Shown: one piece after another, positions 1-11,373 of the stretch
Position numbering within the stretch: the first letter of the stretch is position 1
How the letters are laid out: each line of letters begins with the position of its first letter
Assembly: GCF_003576645.1 (NCBI RefSeq)
Contig: NC_044925.1
Span: forward strand, 22,318,508 to 22,382,507
Source of the DNA: Ipomoea triloba
Taxonomy: Eukaryota; Streptophyta; Magnoliopsida; Solanales; Convolvulaceae
DNA: 64,000 nucleotides
Reading direction: 5' to 3'
Notes under the pieces: generated by a model
Seen by the model: only the letters and a program-made list of their open reading frames with translations
What the model was told of the DNA's origin: nothing
Databases searched by the model: none
Translations under genes and position numbers: made by a program

Positions 1-2
1 AC

Positions 3-600
3 CAACTCTGTCAACAAATGCATGCTCCTACCATCTCACATTGGGAACAACTCAAACGTGTCTTACGGTATGTAAAAGGTACTCTTTCATATGGTTTGCG
101 AATACGGAACTCGTCCTCTAGAGATATTCATGCCTTTTCTGACTCTGATTGGGCTGGGTGTCCTCAAGATCGAAAGTCCACTAGTGGTTATGCTGTTTTC
201 CTTGGTACGAATCTTGTGTCCTGGGTTTGCAAGAAACAACGAACAATTGCCAGATCATCTACAGAAGCCGAATACAAAGCTCTGGCTGATGTTTGTGCTG
301 AAGTGGTATGGATTGTCTCCCTCCTTCGTGAACTCAATGTGCCAGGTATTTCTGTTCCCAAACTGTGGTGTGATAATCTTGGTGCAACCTACATGTGCTC
401 GAATCCCATCTTTCATGCTCGCACAAAACATGTTGAAATTGATTATCACTTTGTTAGAGACCGGGTTACCTCAGGAGATATTCAAGTTAATTTCATCTCT
501 ACGAAAGATCAACTTGCAGACATATTCACCAAAGCTCTACCTGGCCCACGATTTCTTTCCTAAGGGACAAGCTACAGGTTACTGACATACCCCGTGCTTG
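3..600 (+). pseudogene. copia polyprotein C-terminus, RNase H domain, frameshifted near its end
   Basis: This is the open frame of a Ty1/copia RNase H, which degrades the RNA strand during reverse transcription. Visible motifs are [24 protein letters not shown] and the terminal STKDQLADIFTKAL signature. The frame closes at 561-563, but the family's usual tail (RDKLQV) continues in another frame to a stop at about 598-600. That fits a single-base deletion near 560. The rest of the polyprotein is off the left edge. Confidence 0.85.
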
Positions 601-608
601 AGGGGGAG

Positions 609-742
609 TATTAGGACTCCACACACATTTGAGTTAGACTACAATTCTCTTTCCTAGTCTGTCTATGACTTTCTTGTATATATACCTGATTCGCTGTACA
701 ACTGTATTTAGTTTTGGAATTAATACAAACACAGTTCTCATC
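609..742 (+). repeat. 3' LTR of the copia remnant
   Basis: It starts directly after the polypurine tract with TATTAGGACTC, where the sister element has TGTTAGGACTC. I place the end at the ctcatc motif by analogy with the 105-bp LTR at 18278. About 134 bp long. The right boundary is inferred, because no partner LTR is visible. Confidence 0.6.
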
Positions 743-1207
743 CTACCACCCAAGAACCAACTTCTACATATCATGTATCTTAATCTGTCTTTATTAATTA
801 TTACTCCCCTCAGTTAATTACGTTAGAATAATGTAACCCCAATTCTTGTAAGTTTTCTTGTCTTTGTTTAATTTATTGAGAACATTGTATTGAGAAAAAA
901 AGAAAAATTATTGGTACATTTACTATGGGTGAGGCAACAAATACTAAGTGCCATCTTCAATTTAGTATTACTATTGTTATACATAAACCTACAGAGGGGT
1001 AGAAAGAGTTGCAGCAGCAGCAGACCATTACTATATATAATATGTGCTTCCAATCAATACTCTAATTAATTACTTGCATCACTGTAGAGACATAAAAACA
1101 GAACCATTTGGATCCATCTATCAATCAATACTTTCCCTGAAGCATTCATGGCAGACTGCAAGTGAATGAGGTTTTGAATGTGAGAACAGAATGACCAAAC
1201 CACCCTC
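743..1207. other. intergenic / 3' flank of the TBL gene
   Basis: No gene is seen here. The right part must include the 3' UTR of the minus-strand TBL gene. A reverse-strand AATAAA-type signal lies at 872-877, about 330 bases past the stop. Confidence 0.4.
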
Positions 1208-3724
1208 TCAACCGCACCTAAGCATTTCCATTAGCAAATCATTCCAAGAATCAATCGGCCCGGGCAAGCACCAGTGCAGGCAGTCGTTGATGCCTGTCCC
1301 GTTCTTGCCATCCGCGAATGGCTGATAGAATCTGTATGGACCCGGGTGGCCATCGGGCCTCAACAACGAGAGGGGAGTTATGTCGAACAGCTTAAGCTTC
1401 ACTCCCGCCTCGGTTGCATTGGCTGAGACCTTCTCGAACTCCTGCAGCTCGACCTCGCGCAGAATTCTGTGAATCTCACTTAACTTGAAGTCGCCTTCTC
1501 GTGCTGGTTCTGTTCTGTTGCAGGTCCCCCCGCTAAACCATTCGCCATGCTCGAAATGTTCTGGGGTGGTGGTCCTAAAGAAAATCATACCTTTATGTTT
1601 CGATGAAATAATGTAGCTGAAGAAACTTCTGAGAACTTCTCTGTAGGCAAAGTCGAACCCGAGCTCTGTCAAGTTCCTTTTGGGACAAAGATGGCACCCT
1701 ATTATCGTATCGTTCTTAAAATAGACAGCCGTTTTGACAAACCACTCGCCACTCGAGAATACTACATAGTCTAACCCATCAAAATACCGAGTCCAATTCT
1801 TATCAAGCCTATCAAGATGCAGCTCGATCTCAGAAGAAGATACTCCATTTATGTCCTCAAATATAGCTGCTTCTGCCAGGAAAGGGGACCAAAAGACCGA
1901 AATTGAGAAGTTGTATGAGGGGAAGAACCATCTTCTGGATTTGTAGTCCCCATCATGGTATACTTCAATTGCTTCTTCTACCTGAAAATCGCCCGTCTTA
2001 GTAAACACTCTAAAGCAAGATCAATGTTAAGAGACGGTTTACAATTATTATTTCACTTGATTAATATAATCAGGCCAAAGAGCACAAATATGCTTAGACT
2101 TAAGTGTTAATCACATGACCTTCAACTAGTTGCAATACACACTTGTGTGAATGCCCGAAGAGGTTAAACTCAATCAATGACAGATATAGATTGTAATGGA
2201 AAATGTTAATGCTATTGTTCTGCTTATCTTTAGAAGATATGGTAATCCCTTCCCAGAAATTTTCAGAAAATTAATGAAAATTTTGTCATTTATCACATGA
2301 TGTTGACATAAATCCAAACATCTTGAAATTCCAATCACAGAAGAGAACATTATTGTACATCTCACCCACCTTTACCAAAAAGCAATTAGCTCGTAGAAAT
2401 AGAGATTGCTTAGAAGGCATCAAATAAAAAGACAATCAAGTCAATGTATCACTGTCTAACACAAATCACAGAAGACACAAATCAATTGGATAACAAAAAC
2501 CATAATCAGCTTAGATCAAGCTGAATTAGGTACCCTGGTAACATTAAGACAGCAGACACGGTTTTGGTTTGCAATGGTGGTTTGGGAAGAGGAATGGATT
2601 AAACAATTAAAATTTTAAAATAAAGACATAATATCTTACCCTAGAGAGCATGCAAAGAATTGATTGAACATGATTCCTAGATATTGAATCGCCAATCAAC
2701 GCCCAATTCTTATCCCTCATTAGCTCAAGAAACTTCTTCGGATTAAATTGGCGCAGCTCACAATCACGAGGACTCCACCTCCAGTAAAGATAACCCTTAT
2801 CTGGCCGACCATTCAACATACAGTTCTGATGGTTTTCAATGAACTTACATGAGTCATTTGTGTACGCAGGACCTCTCGGATTAGGAACCCAATCTCCAAC
2901 AAAAAGATCACACTGCTCCACATTCTGTTCATCTAACCAAGAAAAAACAAATTGCAGTAATTGGCAACACAGATGATCATCAGCTTTAAATAAAAACAAA
3001 AAAACACTTCAAAATGGACAGCAAATGAAAGGATTCGAAAATTAACCAAACCAATGTGTAAAGAAAGCTAACAGATCATCATGGCAATCAAAGTGACTGT
3101 TACAACCTAGTTATTAGAGGAATAAGAACAAGAAACCACTCTAATTTCATAGCCCCCAGGACAAATGTTTGCCAGAAATAGCATTTTTTTTAGCCAATTA
3201 CAACTCAGCATACAAAACAGGGAAAACCCAACAGCCAATATGGATCCTCAGATGTTTCCTTTCTGCATTTAACCAATTCTACTAAAGGAACCGGCCATAT
3301 TACTTAAAATCCTGGAACTATTTATGCATTATTTACCATGCCATTCAAAAACACCTAAACTATTAAGCAATCATTGCAACAACTTTCCCAATTGGTTAAT
3401 AACCCACTATTCCAGAATGTAAAAACCAGAAAAGTAAAATTGACAAAAAAGGAAACAAAACAAAACCATGATTGGAATACCTGTAGGGGCAACCTGATCA
3501 ACAACAGTTGAGGGGGCAACACTAAGCTGAAGCGACGGAGCTAAAGCCACACCATCTTCAAGAAAAATGATCTCCGTTTCTGCACCGTCGGGAATATCAA
3601 TGGATCTAGAGAAGAGAAGCCTGAAAGCTAGACCGGCAAGGAGAACAGAGATAGCCAACTTCACAATCAAGTGGTTCTGCTTGCTCAGAGATCTCCACCA
3701 TGATGATTTCCAATCCCCCACCAT
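1208..3724 (-). CDS. Trichome birefringence-like (TBL/DUF231) polysaccharide O-acetyltransferase
   Basis: Exons on the minus strand are 3724-3481, 2932-2640 and 1981-1208, giving 436 residues, normal for the family. Known family role: Golgi type II membrane enzymes that transfer acetyl groups to wall polysaccharides such as xylan, mannan or pectin. An N-terminal membrane anchor lies at about residues 18-38 with few residues before it. The PMR5N/TBL region starts at about 89 (CDLFVGDW). The catalytic GDS is at 162-164 (IGDSISRNH), and the DxxH motif is D412-H415 (DCLHWCLPG). Both junctions are GT-AG and in phase. I chose the ATG at 3724 (MVGDWKSSWW), not the upstream in-frame ATG at 3781, because family members begin shortly before the anchor. 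By impression it is nearest the TBL25/26 (mannan acetyltransferase) clade; the acceptor substrate is inference. Confidence 0.93.
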
Positions 3725-4665
3725 TTTCTTTATCACCAACAACTCACTCGTACAACACACAAACTCGCAAATTATAAACAAATGAAATCTAATGCTCCGT
3801 AGAAATAATATAATAATAATACGAAGCGATTTTTACAGGAGAATAAAGCTATAAAAGAACCCAGTAATTAAAAAGGAAAAAGAATCGATTTTTGGAATAA
3901 AGGGCTGTGCAGAAACCATGTAAGAGCAATCTCGAGAAGAATCTGATGGCAGAAATCCAAAAATTTTGCTGGGATTTTTACTATTCAAGAATGGGTGAGT
4001 TTTTAAATCACAAAAAAAAAATGTAGGATTTGGAGCTGGTTTAGATTTTAGAAATTAGAATGGTGATTGAATGGACCGACAAAAAAGAGCATGCATGCTC
4101 TGTGGGGTATTTACCGCATCACGTTGCAGCAGTTGAAGGAATACGTGTACATATGTTGAAGGACTAATCATTTAAATGGATAATTTCACTTTCACCCCTC
4201 AACTTTTGCAATATTATTAGGACAACCACAACTAAGCTGGTCATGTTATTAATTGATAATCATAAGATTTCAAGTTGAACTCTTATTAAGAGTAATCTAT
4301 TGCTCTTTTTTATTTGAGTCAGTCAACTATAAACAACTTAAAATGATTTATCTCCTTATAGTCGTTTGTCGATTAAGATTATAATCAGGAACGGATCCAA
4401 AAGGAGACAATAGGGTAGTTATGCCCCTCATCCCACCCTCATATCCTTTATATAATATAGGGACCCTGATATATGATATACATATAGTAAACATTTGAAT
4501 ATAAGTAAAATATACATAAAAGTAAACAAAGAATAGACTAGTTTAGATAGTAAAGCACATAATTATATCTTGAAGGTCAAGATGTTGAAACTTGAGGCAT
4601 GCTTTCATTAATTTTATTTTCCTTTTTTAGCATTTTTAAATATTAATAGTGAGATCTTCTTTTGG

Positions 4666-4670
<5 letters not shown>
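3725..4670. other. 5' flank of the TBL gene and AT-rich intergenic DNA
   Basis: This holds the presumptive 5' UTR and promoter of the minus-strand TBL gene, followed by AT-rich sequence. No convincing core promoter element could be picked out by eye, and no other gene is seen. Confidence 0.4.

Positions 4671-4712
<42 letters not shown>
4671..4712. repeat. (AT)n microsatellite
   Basis: An uninterrupted AT dinucleotide run of about 21 units. A short direct repeat (tattaatagtgagat) lies on both sides, near 4641 and 4797. Confidence 0.95.
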
Positions 4713-4715
<3 letters not shown>

Positions 4716-5056
4716 GAGTTTATGCTATTTATTTCTAAATCTAATTGAATTTTAAATTTGTAACCTTGTAATTTTTTTAATGCCTTTCTTTTAATTATTA
4801 ATAGTGAGATGTGCAATTTTAATATGTGTTTTACATTCAAACTATTTTATCTAATCAATTTATCCTTCATATATTTTTCCCGCGTTTGCATTTTGATGTA
4901 TTTTAATTTTTCAACCCTAATCAACAATATTTGTGGTTATAGCTGTGAGTGTTTGGTTTTTGTTTTTTTTTCAAAAAAAAAATTCTCATTAATTTAATTT
5001 TTCATCTCATTCAAAAAGATTTTTGATTTTACCTATTATTACAAAGTGAAATTATC

Positions 5057-5164
5057 AGTTTAATCCACAACTTAAGAGCAATCTCATTTGTGGTTCCTGA
5101 AAGGATTTTTAGTTTAATCCACAACTTAAGAGCAATCTCATTTGTGGTTCCTGAAAGGATTTTT
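5057..5164. repeat. perfect 54-bp tandem duplication
   Basis: Two adjacent 54-bp copies (5057-5110 and 5111-5164) show no difference by eye. Each starts agtttaatccacaactt and ends aaaggattttt. Their identity suggests a recent duplication. Confidence 0.93.
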
Positions 5165-6231
5165 GCTGACAAAAAATTCACAAGATGATTTTTATACAAA
5201 TGGGAAAGCTAATTTTTGTAAGGTTTTTTTTCCCTAAAATAACAAACTTTTTTGCAGAAAAAAAAAAAAAAAAAAGAAAGACGCGCAATTGGAGCGCAGA
5301 GGCCACCCAGTTAGCACATCTGTTACACACGCCCGCTTGGGTGCTTCATAGTGACCGCCAGCTAGCAGTAATTTGAATTAATTAATCTTTTTTCTTATTT
5401 TTAAATTAATGCAACGACCAACTTCTTTTTTCTTTAATTTTTAATTTAATTTTAATAACATAATTTTTGAAAAAAATTATGCTGCCAGTCTTTTATTTAA
5501 TTTTGTATTTTAATATTGTTATTAAATTTACAATTATCAATTAAATTAAATTTTCATAATTATTAATAATATTATTATTAAATTTATAATTATCAATAAT
5601 ATTATTATTAAATTTATAATTATAATTTTTAGAATGTTAATAAATAAAACAAAATAACTAAAATATAATTGTGTAAATTAGTGGGTTCATAAAAAATAAG
5701 AAAAAAATTAAAACTAATAGAAAAAATAATTTTTGAGATTGAGTGAGAATAGTGAATGCTGAAATTCACCCAATAAAAAATATCTAGTAGAAAAACTCCA
5801 CTAATGAAGTTGCTATAATAGAAATTAAAAAATGGGGATTATGAATGTCTGTTTTGGGGGGTGTCAGAAAAAGATAGCATCACATGAATATGGGACCCAC
5901 CAGCGTTAAAGACAACGGATGCGGTCTACTTTTCCTGGTAATCTGATATTTTAACCATGTGGTTGTTATTAATCAATAATTTAGTTTGGAATTTGGTCCA
6001 TTGAGGTTGTCATTTGTCGGTAACAATACTACTCTTCCATTAATGATGTTCATATATTATTACATTAATGAATAACATACGGAGTACCTTTCTGGACTAT
6101 GTCAGATTTAGATTATCACACCCAAATTTACTATTAATGTAAAGTCATATATAATTTACTATGTATTACGCGTATTGTATGATTAAATTAATATCTATTA
6201 CAAAAATTAAAATAATTAATTAATCAAAATA

Positions 6232-6234
<3 letters not shown>
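5165..6234. other. AT-rich intergenic DNA
   Basis: No gene is seen. It contains an A-run near 5260-5275 and AT-rich stretches with short ATTATTAAATTTATAATTATCAA-type repeats near 5515-5630. Confidence 0.4.

Positions 6235-6286
<52 letters not shown>
6235..6286. repeat. (AT)n microsatellite
   Basis: About 26 TA units without interruption. Confidence 0.95.
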
Positions 6287-6288
<2 letters not shown>

Positions 6289-6527
6289 TTAATTAATATA
6301 ACTCTAGTACTATATCTATTTTTTTAGGTTGACGATTGAGAAAATGAATAATATTTTTCACATTTTTCAATGGAAGAAACAAATCAAATAAGTAGATATT
6401 ATTATATTTTAATTATTACCACTAAATCATAAAAGAGTTGAAAAAAAAGTAAAAATAAAAATAAAATGAAATCTCATGAGTTTTTTTTTTTTTTTTTGTG
6501 TACACTAATTTGATTGTTATAACAAGT

Positions 6528-6549
6528 TAACAACAACAACAACAATAAT

Positions 6550-6629
<80 letters not shown>
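6528..6629. repeat. compound (AAC)n-(ATT)n microsatellite
   Basis: An (AAC)n run at about 6528-6545 is followed by (TTA)n from 6551 to 6629, roughly 26 units. The locus at 34686-34767 is also a TTA run next to a TTG run. Confidence 0.93.
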
Positions 6630-6758
6630 AGTGATGTAATATTTCATTGATAAAATTTGTAAGAGAATGGTCGATTTAGTCCATCAATTATACATGAATA
6701 TTACCATTCATCCAAATATCTCAAATAAAGGTATTTTTAAAATTTATATTATATAAAC

Positions 6759-6761
<3 letters not shown>

Positions 6762-6808
<47 letters not shown>
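6762..6808. repeat. (AT)n microsatellite
   Basis: About 23 AT units. A poly(A) run at about 6858-6876 follows a short GC-richer patch. Confidence 0.95.
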
Positions 6809-6810
<2 letters not shown>

Positions 6811-9028
6811 GAATCAGGGTCGGGTTCATGGATTTCCCCATCCTCGCCCCCATTTCCAAAAAAAAAAAAAAAAAAAAGAAATCGACGTTTATGGCCGGGT
6901 TGAATTGATGTCCCTAGATATGAGTAGACCAACATATTTTGTATTATCATTACAACTTCAACAATATTGACTCTTATATAATTTATTACTAGATATGAGT
7001 ATCCTTAGAAGAAAACTAGTGCCATATGGAAAATTGAGAACTCACCCTAACCGTTGATCTAAGAAGATCAACAGTTTTAACAAAATTATAGAGTACGCTT
7101 GATGATACATATTATTGGATGCATTCGATGATATGTAAAAGTGTACTGTACTTTCACATAATATTGGATGCATTTTATAGTATGCATTTTGCAGTTTTAT
7201 TTGATGCACTTTAAAGCTTGAAATTTACTAAAAAGTCATTGTGTTATCCCCTTACTTTAAAGTCATTAATCATTCCTAGACTGACGATTGTGATGAACTC
7301 TCAATTTTTTTCTTAACATTGATTTTTATTTTATCCAAATCGACAACCACCCCTAAACAGTTCATCAAACTAATAAAAGCAATAAGTTATTCCTATAAAG
7401 AATCAAATTTAAAATATTATGTTGATGTATTTATAGTTTAGAGTATGCCATTATTACTTGATGCATGAGCATACACAAGCATCACAAAAAAATAAATATT
7501 TTCTACCAACACTATTAATTAAACTAGTAAGAACTATTTACTTTACCTAAAAAAGAATAGATTCAATTTGTACTGTCGACATTCTCCCAATCAATAAATT
7601 TAATTGTCTCTCACTTAAAGTTTTGATTTGTTTATCATAAGATTAGAGTCGTAAAAAGAATTAAAAAAAAAAAAGCATATAATTGCTGAGTTATTAAAAA
7701 AAGTCAATAAATGCTTATTATAATCCTAAATACTTGAATTTTCTTTTAAAAAAAGAATAATAATCTTGATTGTCAGACCAAATCACCACAATGCAGAACA
7801 AATAAATTTTTAATTTTTTTAATGCATGCCAGAAGAAATAGAGCTAATTTCATTTTTGTCCTAAATTTATAGGTGACAATTTATTTTTAGTCTTTTTTTC
7901 AGAACATTTTCATTTGGTCCTAGTATTATTGTGACATGACTATTTTTTATCCTCTATCAACAAAATTGTTGAAATGTCATTTAATACAAGCACATTTCGA
8001 TCTTTTTTATACAAAGTAAATTGACCCCGCTATATTTTTATTTTTATTTTTTTTTTTAAATATTATAATTAAAGACCTAAATGTCTCTATATATTTTATA
8101 AAATTTAAGCAATTTTGTTGCTAAAAGATCAGAAATGATTACATCACAATAATACTAAGACTAAATGAAAATTTTGAAAAAGAATAACTGTCGCCTATAA
8201 AATTTTGATAAAAAATGAAATTAACTCGAAGAAATGATTAAGAGCCAATAATTGTGTTGGCGTAGTTGCAGCTTGTGACGAAAAAAGACATCACACCTTA
8301 TCATAGTGCATCAGTTGTTGCATTGTGACAACGTAACAAATTTCAACCACGCCATCTCATCTCATCTCATCTCATCTATCTGTTCATAGGTCACCAATTA
8401 AATCCTCAACACGTTGATAAGCCTTAGTGCACCACCACGTCTTCGGTTGTCAACACATGATATCATACGGATCTATAGAAATATTATTTTTATAGGTCAA
8501 TTTCGCGATTTTATTAACATTCTCACATTTAATTTTTTGTTACAATTTTCAAATAATTGATTTTAATTTCTATGACTCTTTGGTAATTTTATAATTTTAA
8601 ACTTCTGCTTTTGCTTTAAAAAGCTTATAAAGGATGTTGATGGAATATTAATATCCAACTCATTCCAAATAATTATTTATGTGTCATGTTTGGTCCAAGA
8701 GATGAGTCTCATTTAGAAGATTAGTTCAACAAATATATCCTTTTCAAGACAATGAATATTTCTCCTTATTAATATTGTTCACTATTTTTTTCTCTACTTA
8801 CCCTATTACTACGTACAATATAATATATGTCCATATATACTTTCTCAACTTATTAAAGCATAACAAATCAATGCATCCATTGACGTTCGAATATGTTACC
8901 CCCCATTTGGGAGAGTCACAGAGGTGTCATTGAACTACAAGCTACTTGACAAATTAAACTATTTACTACGGAGTATTTATTACAACCCTTTGTATTACCA
9001 ATAACGCTCTCAAATAACCCAATCATTA
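6809..9028. other. AT-rich intergenic DNA without a recognised gene
   Basis: All long open frames here are low-complexity. Near 7080-7200 there are imperfect repeats of ttggatgca-type motifs. A short (ATCTC)n run lies at about 8353-8377. Nothing else is supported. Confidence 0.4.
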
Positions 9029-9330
9029 GATCATGGACCAGGCTCACACTGTACAATGGACCTTGGTTCATGTGTATGACTTTTTGTGTTGAAAAACTGT
9101 ACCTTATGAGTATGAATTCTGTATCAGGAACAAATTAGTAATTATATCTTATGCTATGAATTTTGTTTATTGTGTTGTGAAGTTTTGTGCCTATGAACAC
9201 AAATTATGTATCTAAATCAGATTTGAAAAATAAGTAAATAACATGTGTATGTGTCTTGTGTTGTGATTTTTTGTGTCTTAGGTTACAAAATTCTGTACCT
9301 TACAAATATGAATTATGTACCTCGTTGTTT
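9029..9330 (+). repeat. GTGGACC-family dispersed repeat, copy 1
   Basis: It starts with paired atggacc/ggacc modules (9032-9063) and continues with gtatgtgtcttgtg and ttttgtgtctta motifs. The stretch 9243-9281 reappears as a reverse complement at about 52830-52870, so this copy and 52660-52915 are the same element in opposite orientation. Confidence 0.6.
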
Positions 9331-9902
9331 CAATCCATTGCTCATAATGCTATGTGGACCCTAATTCATGATATAAATTGGTCCGCACATGCTCAGCTTA
9401 ATGATTTAATAAACGGTATTTGGAAGAATAGTAATCTCAAATATAAATTTGAACCACAAACTTAAAGGCCTCTCCATGTTCCTACTTTGAAAATTAATGA
9501 AAAAAAAAATACTTATACACTAATATACATAACAAAATTAAATTCGCATATTTTTTTGTCCTACCCTACCCTTGAACCATTAAAGCAAAATTCTCAAATA
9601 TAAATATTGGGTCTTGGACTCTTGGCAATTGCTTTCGGATTTTTCTTTTCCTTGTCTGCGGTCTTCCTTCTTCTTCATCTTTTCCACTATACAAGTCTCC
9701 AACAATGACTTCCCAGTAATAAGAAGCCCACATGAACATGTACACATTCAGTATAAAATAATAATTAAAACCATTGTTTCTCTTTTGAGTTTTCATGTTA
9801 AAAATTAGTCTCCTTATATTACTTATCAACTTATGTACTAAAGCTACTTGACTAAACCCATCCGATAGGATATAGTACCCTTAAAAATGTACATTTTATT
9901 CA
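9331..9902. other. intergenic DNA
   Basis: No gene or clear repeat boundary is seen. Open frames on both strands are short and lack recognisable domains. Confidence 0.35.
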
Positions 9903-10240
9903 TGATTTATATAGCTATGTGGATCATGATCCACAAAAAAAATTTGCCCACTATATAATCTCATTTCCTATTTTCTTTTAATTGTTATACCATGAATCAT
10001 GGTCCACCTCACATTATATACCATGCCACCCTAGTCCAAAAATTATGTGTTGCAATCAACATATTATGTGTCTGTAAGTAAATTGAAGGCACATAATATG
10101 TTAATTACATAAACATAATATGTTAATTACATGCACATAATATATACGTTAACTACAGACACATAATCTGAATGTAATTTTGAACCAGTGTTTACAATAC
10201 AAAGTAGATCATGATCTACGGTATAATTTGTCATTTTCTC
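9903..10240. repeat. GTGGACC-family dispersed repeats, copies 2 and 3
   Basis: A palindromic tggatcatgatcca is followed by aaaatttgccca (about 9920-9951). A second unit runs from gaatcatggtccacct (about 10002) to gatcatgatctacgg and ataatttgtc (about 10205-10232). The interior of the second unit repeats acataatatgttaatta several times, an internal array not seen in the other copies. Confidence 0.55.
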
Positions 10241-11373
10241 TCCAATCATTATTCATTTTCCTATCCTTTTTGTGGGCCCTACACTCCTACACATAATTTA
10301 TTATTTTATTCACTTTTCAATAATTAATAATTTCAACTTCATAATTATAATTCCAAAATTCGATTTTAAATAAAAATAAATTTAAATCATAAAATAAAAT
10401 ACTTTTTGAATTATACAACATAATGTCATGACCACCACACGCCCGAAATAGTATTTTTCAGAGAGAACATTATAATCTCTATGAAGAATACTTTCTCATT
10501 TCCCTTTTCTCCCCTCCAATCCTTCCCCCTTCTCCCCCTTCTTTCTCTCCTCAAAATCAGGCAGGCATGGGAGATGCCCAAAGTTAAAGAGACTCTAAGA
10601 AGAATTATAGCTAGTAAGATTATTTAATTTGATTAGGTAAGATTATTTGTCTTGGATTCCTATTTGAAATTCTTATTTGGGTTGAATTGTGAGGAGAGTA
10701 GATGACTGAATCCCCTCTTCACTTTACCTACTACTCCCTCTTTTATCGCGTGAAAATATAGGTATCCTATCCTATGCATTAACTCCATGCACATCAATTC
10801 TAGCATTGCAATTCCAAGATAGGGCTCCAACCCAGACTTCTAGTTTTTAGTCACTCTGTTACAATGTAGTATCTGGTTCATAGTTACTTTCTCAACCTAC
10901 TGAAGCATAAAGAGTCAACAGTCGCCTCCACTGGGGCTCGAACCCACTCCCTTTTATGTGAGAGTGTAAATCGGGTGCCAGACTTCTAGTTAAGAGGGAT
11001 GAAATTTGCGCCATTTCATTTATGTACATTTGAATAGTAGAAAATATAGGATAAAGAATAGAGAATAGAAAGTCAGAGAAATGAAAACTTGGAAGAAAAA
11101 AATAAAATAAAAATAAAAGACATGAAAAAACCACTACAGACTGCACAAAGCAATGGAGGCATCTGACAATTGAGGTTCCTAATCCTATGTCTTAAGTTTC
11201 ACAGTTCATTCACAAACTTATCTGTACAATTCAACTCAAATGAAACATCTAAATGGTCTAACAGCAAGACACAAGTCCATAATTACAAACTAACCACATA
11301 TTTGCAGTATCTGAATCATGTTCTAAGACAAGGAGTGTTACTTTAAGGATTGGAACTGGAGCAGCTTCATCAG
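10241..11373. other. intergenic DNA downstream of the EDR4-like gene
   Basis: It contains a SINE-like repeat (10890-10990) and a pyrimidine-rich patch near 10498-10550. The right part should include the 3' UTR of the EDR4-like gene. No further gene is seen. Confidence 0.4.
10890..10990 (-). repeat. tRNA-derived SINE-like repeat
   Basis: On the minus strand it carries a B-box-like GGTTCGAGCC followed by cagtggaggcgactgttg and actctttatgctt. The same downstream tail (cagtggagacgatgttgactctttgtgctt, with gaps) occurs at 31691-31722, so the two are members of one family. The A-box is weak here. Confidence 0.55.

Larger units (their letters stand above)
1..742 (+). mobile_element. 3' end of a Ty1/copia retrotransposon, cut by the window edge
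   Basis: The visible part holds the end of the polyprotein (RNase H), a polypurine tract (about 597-608, gagggggag) and one LTR. Its RNase H resembles that of the copia element at 18278-22638, and the LTR start (attaggactc) matches that element, so the two belong to one lineage. The 5' part lies outside the window, so the target duplication cannot be checked. Confidence 0.88.

Noticed and set aside
9614..9829. Overlapping short frames on both strands
   Set aside because: No motif, no splice partners, AT-rich context; neither strand looks coding.
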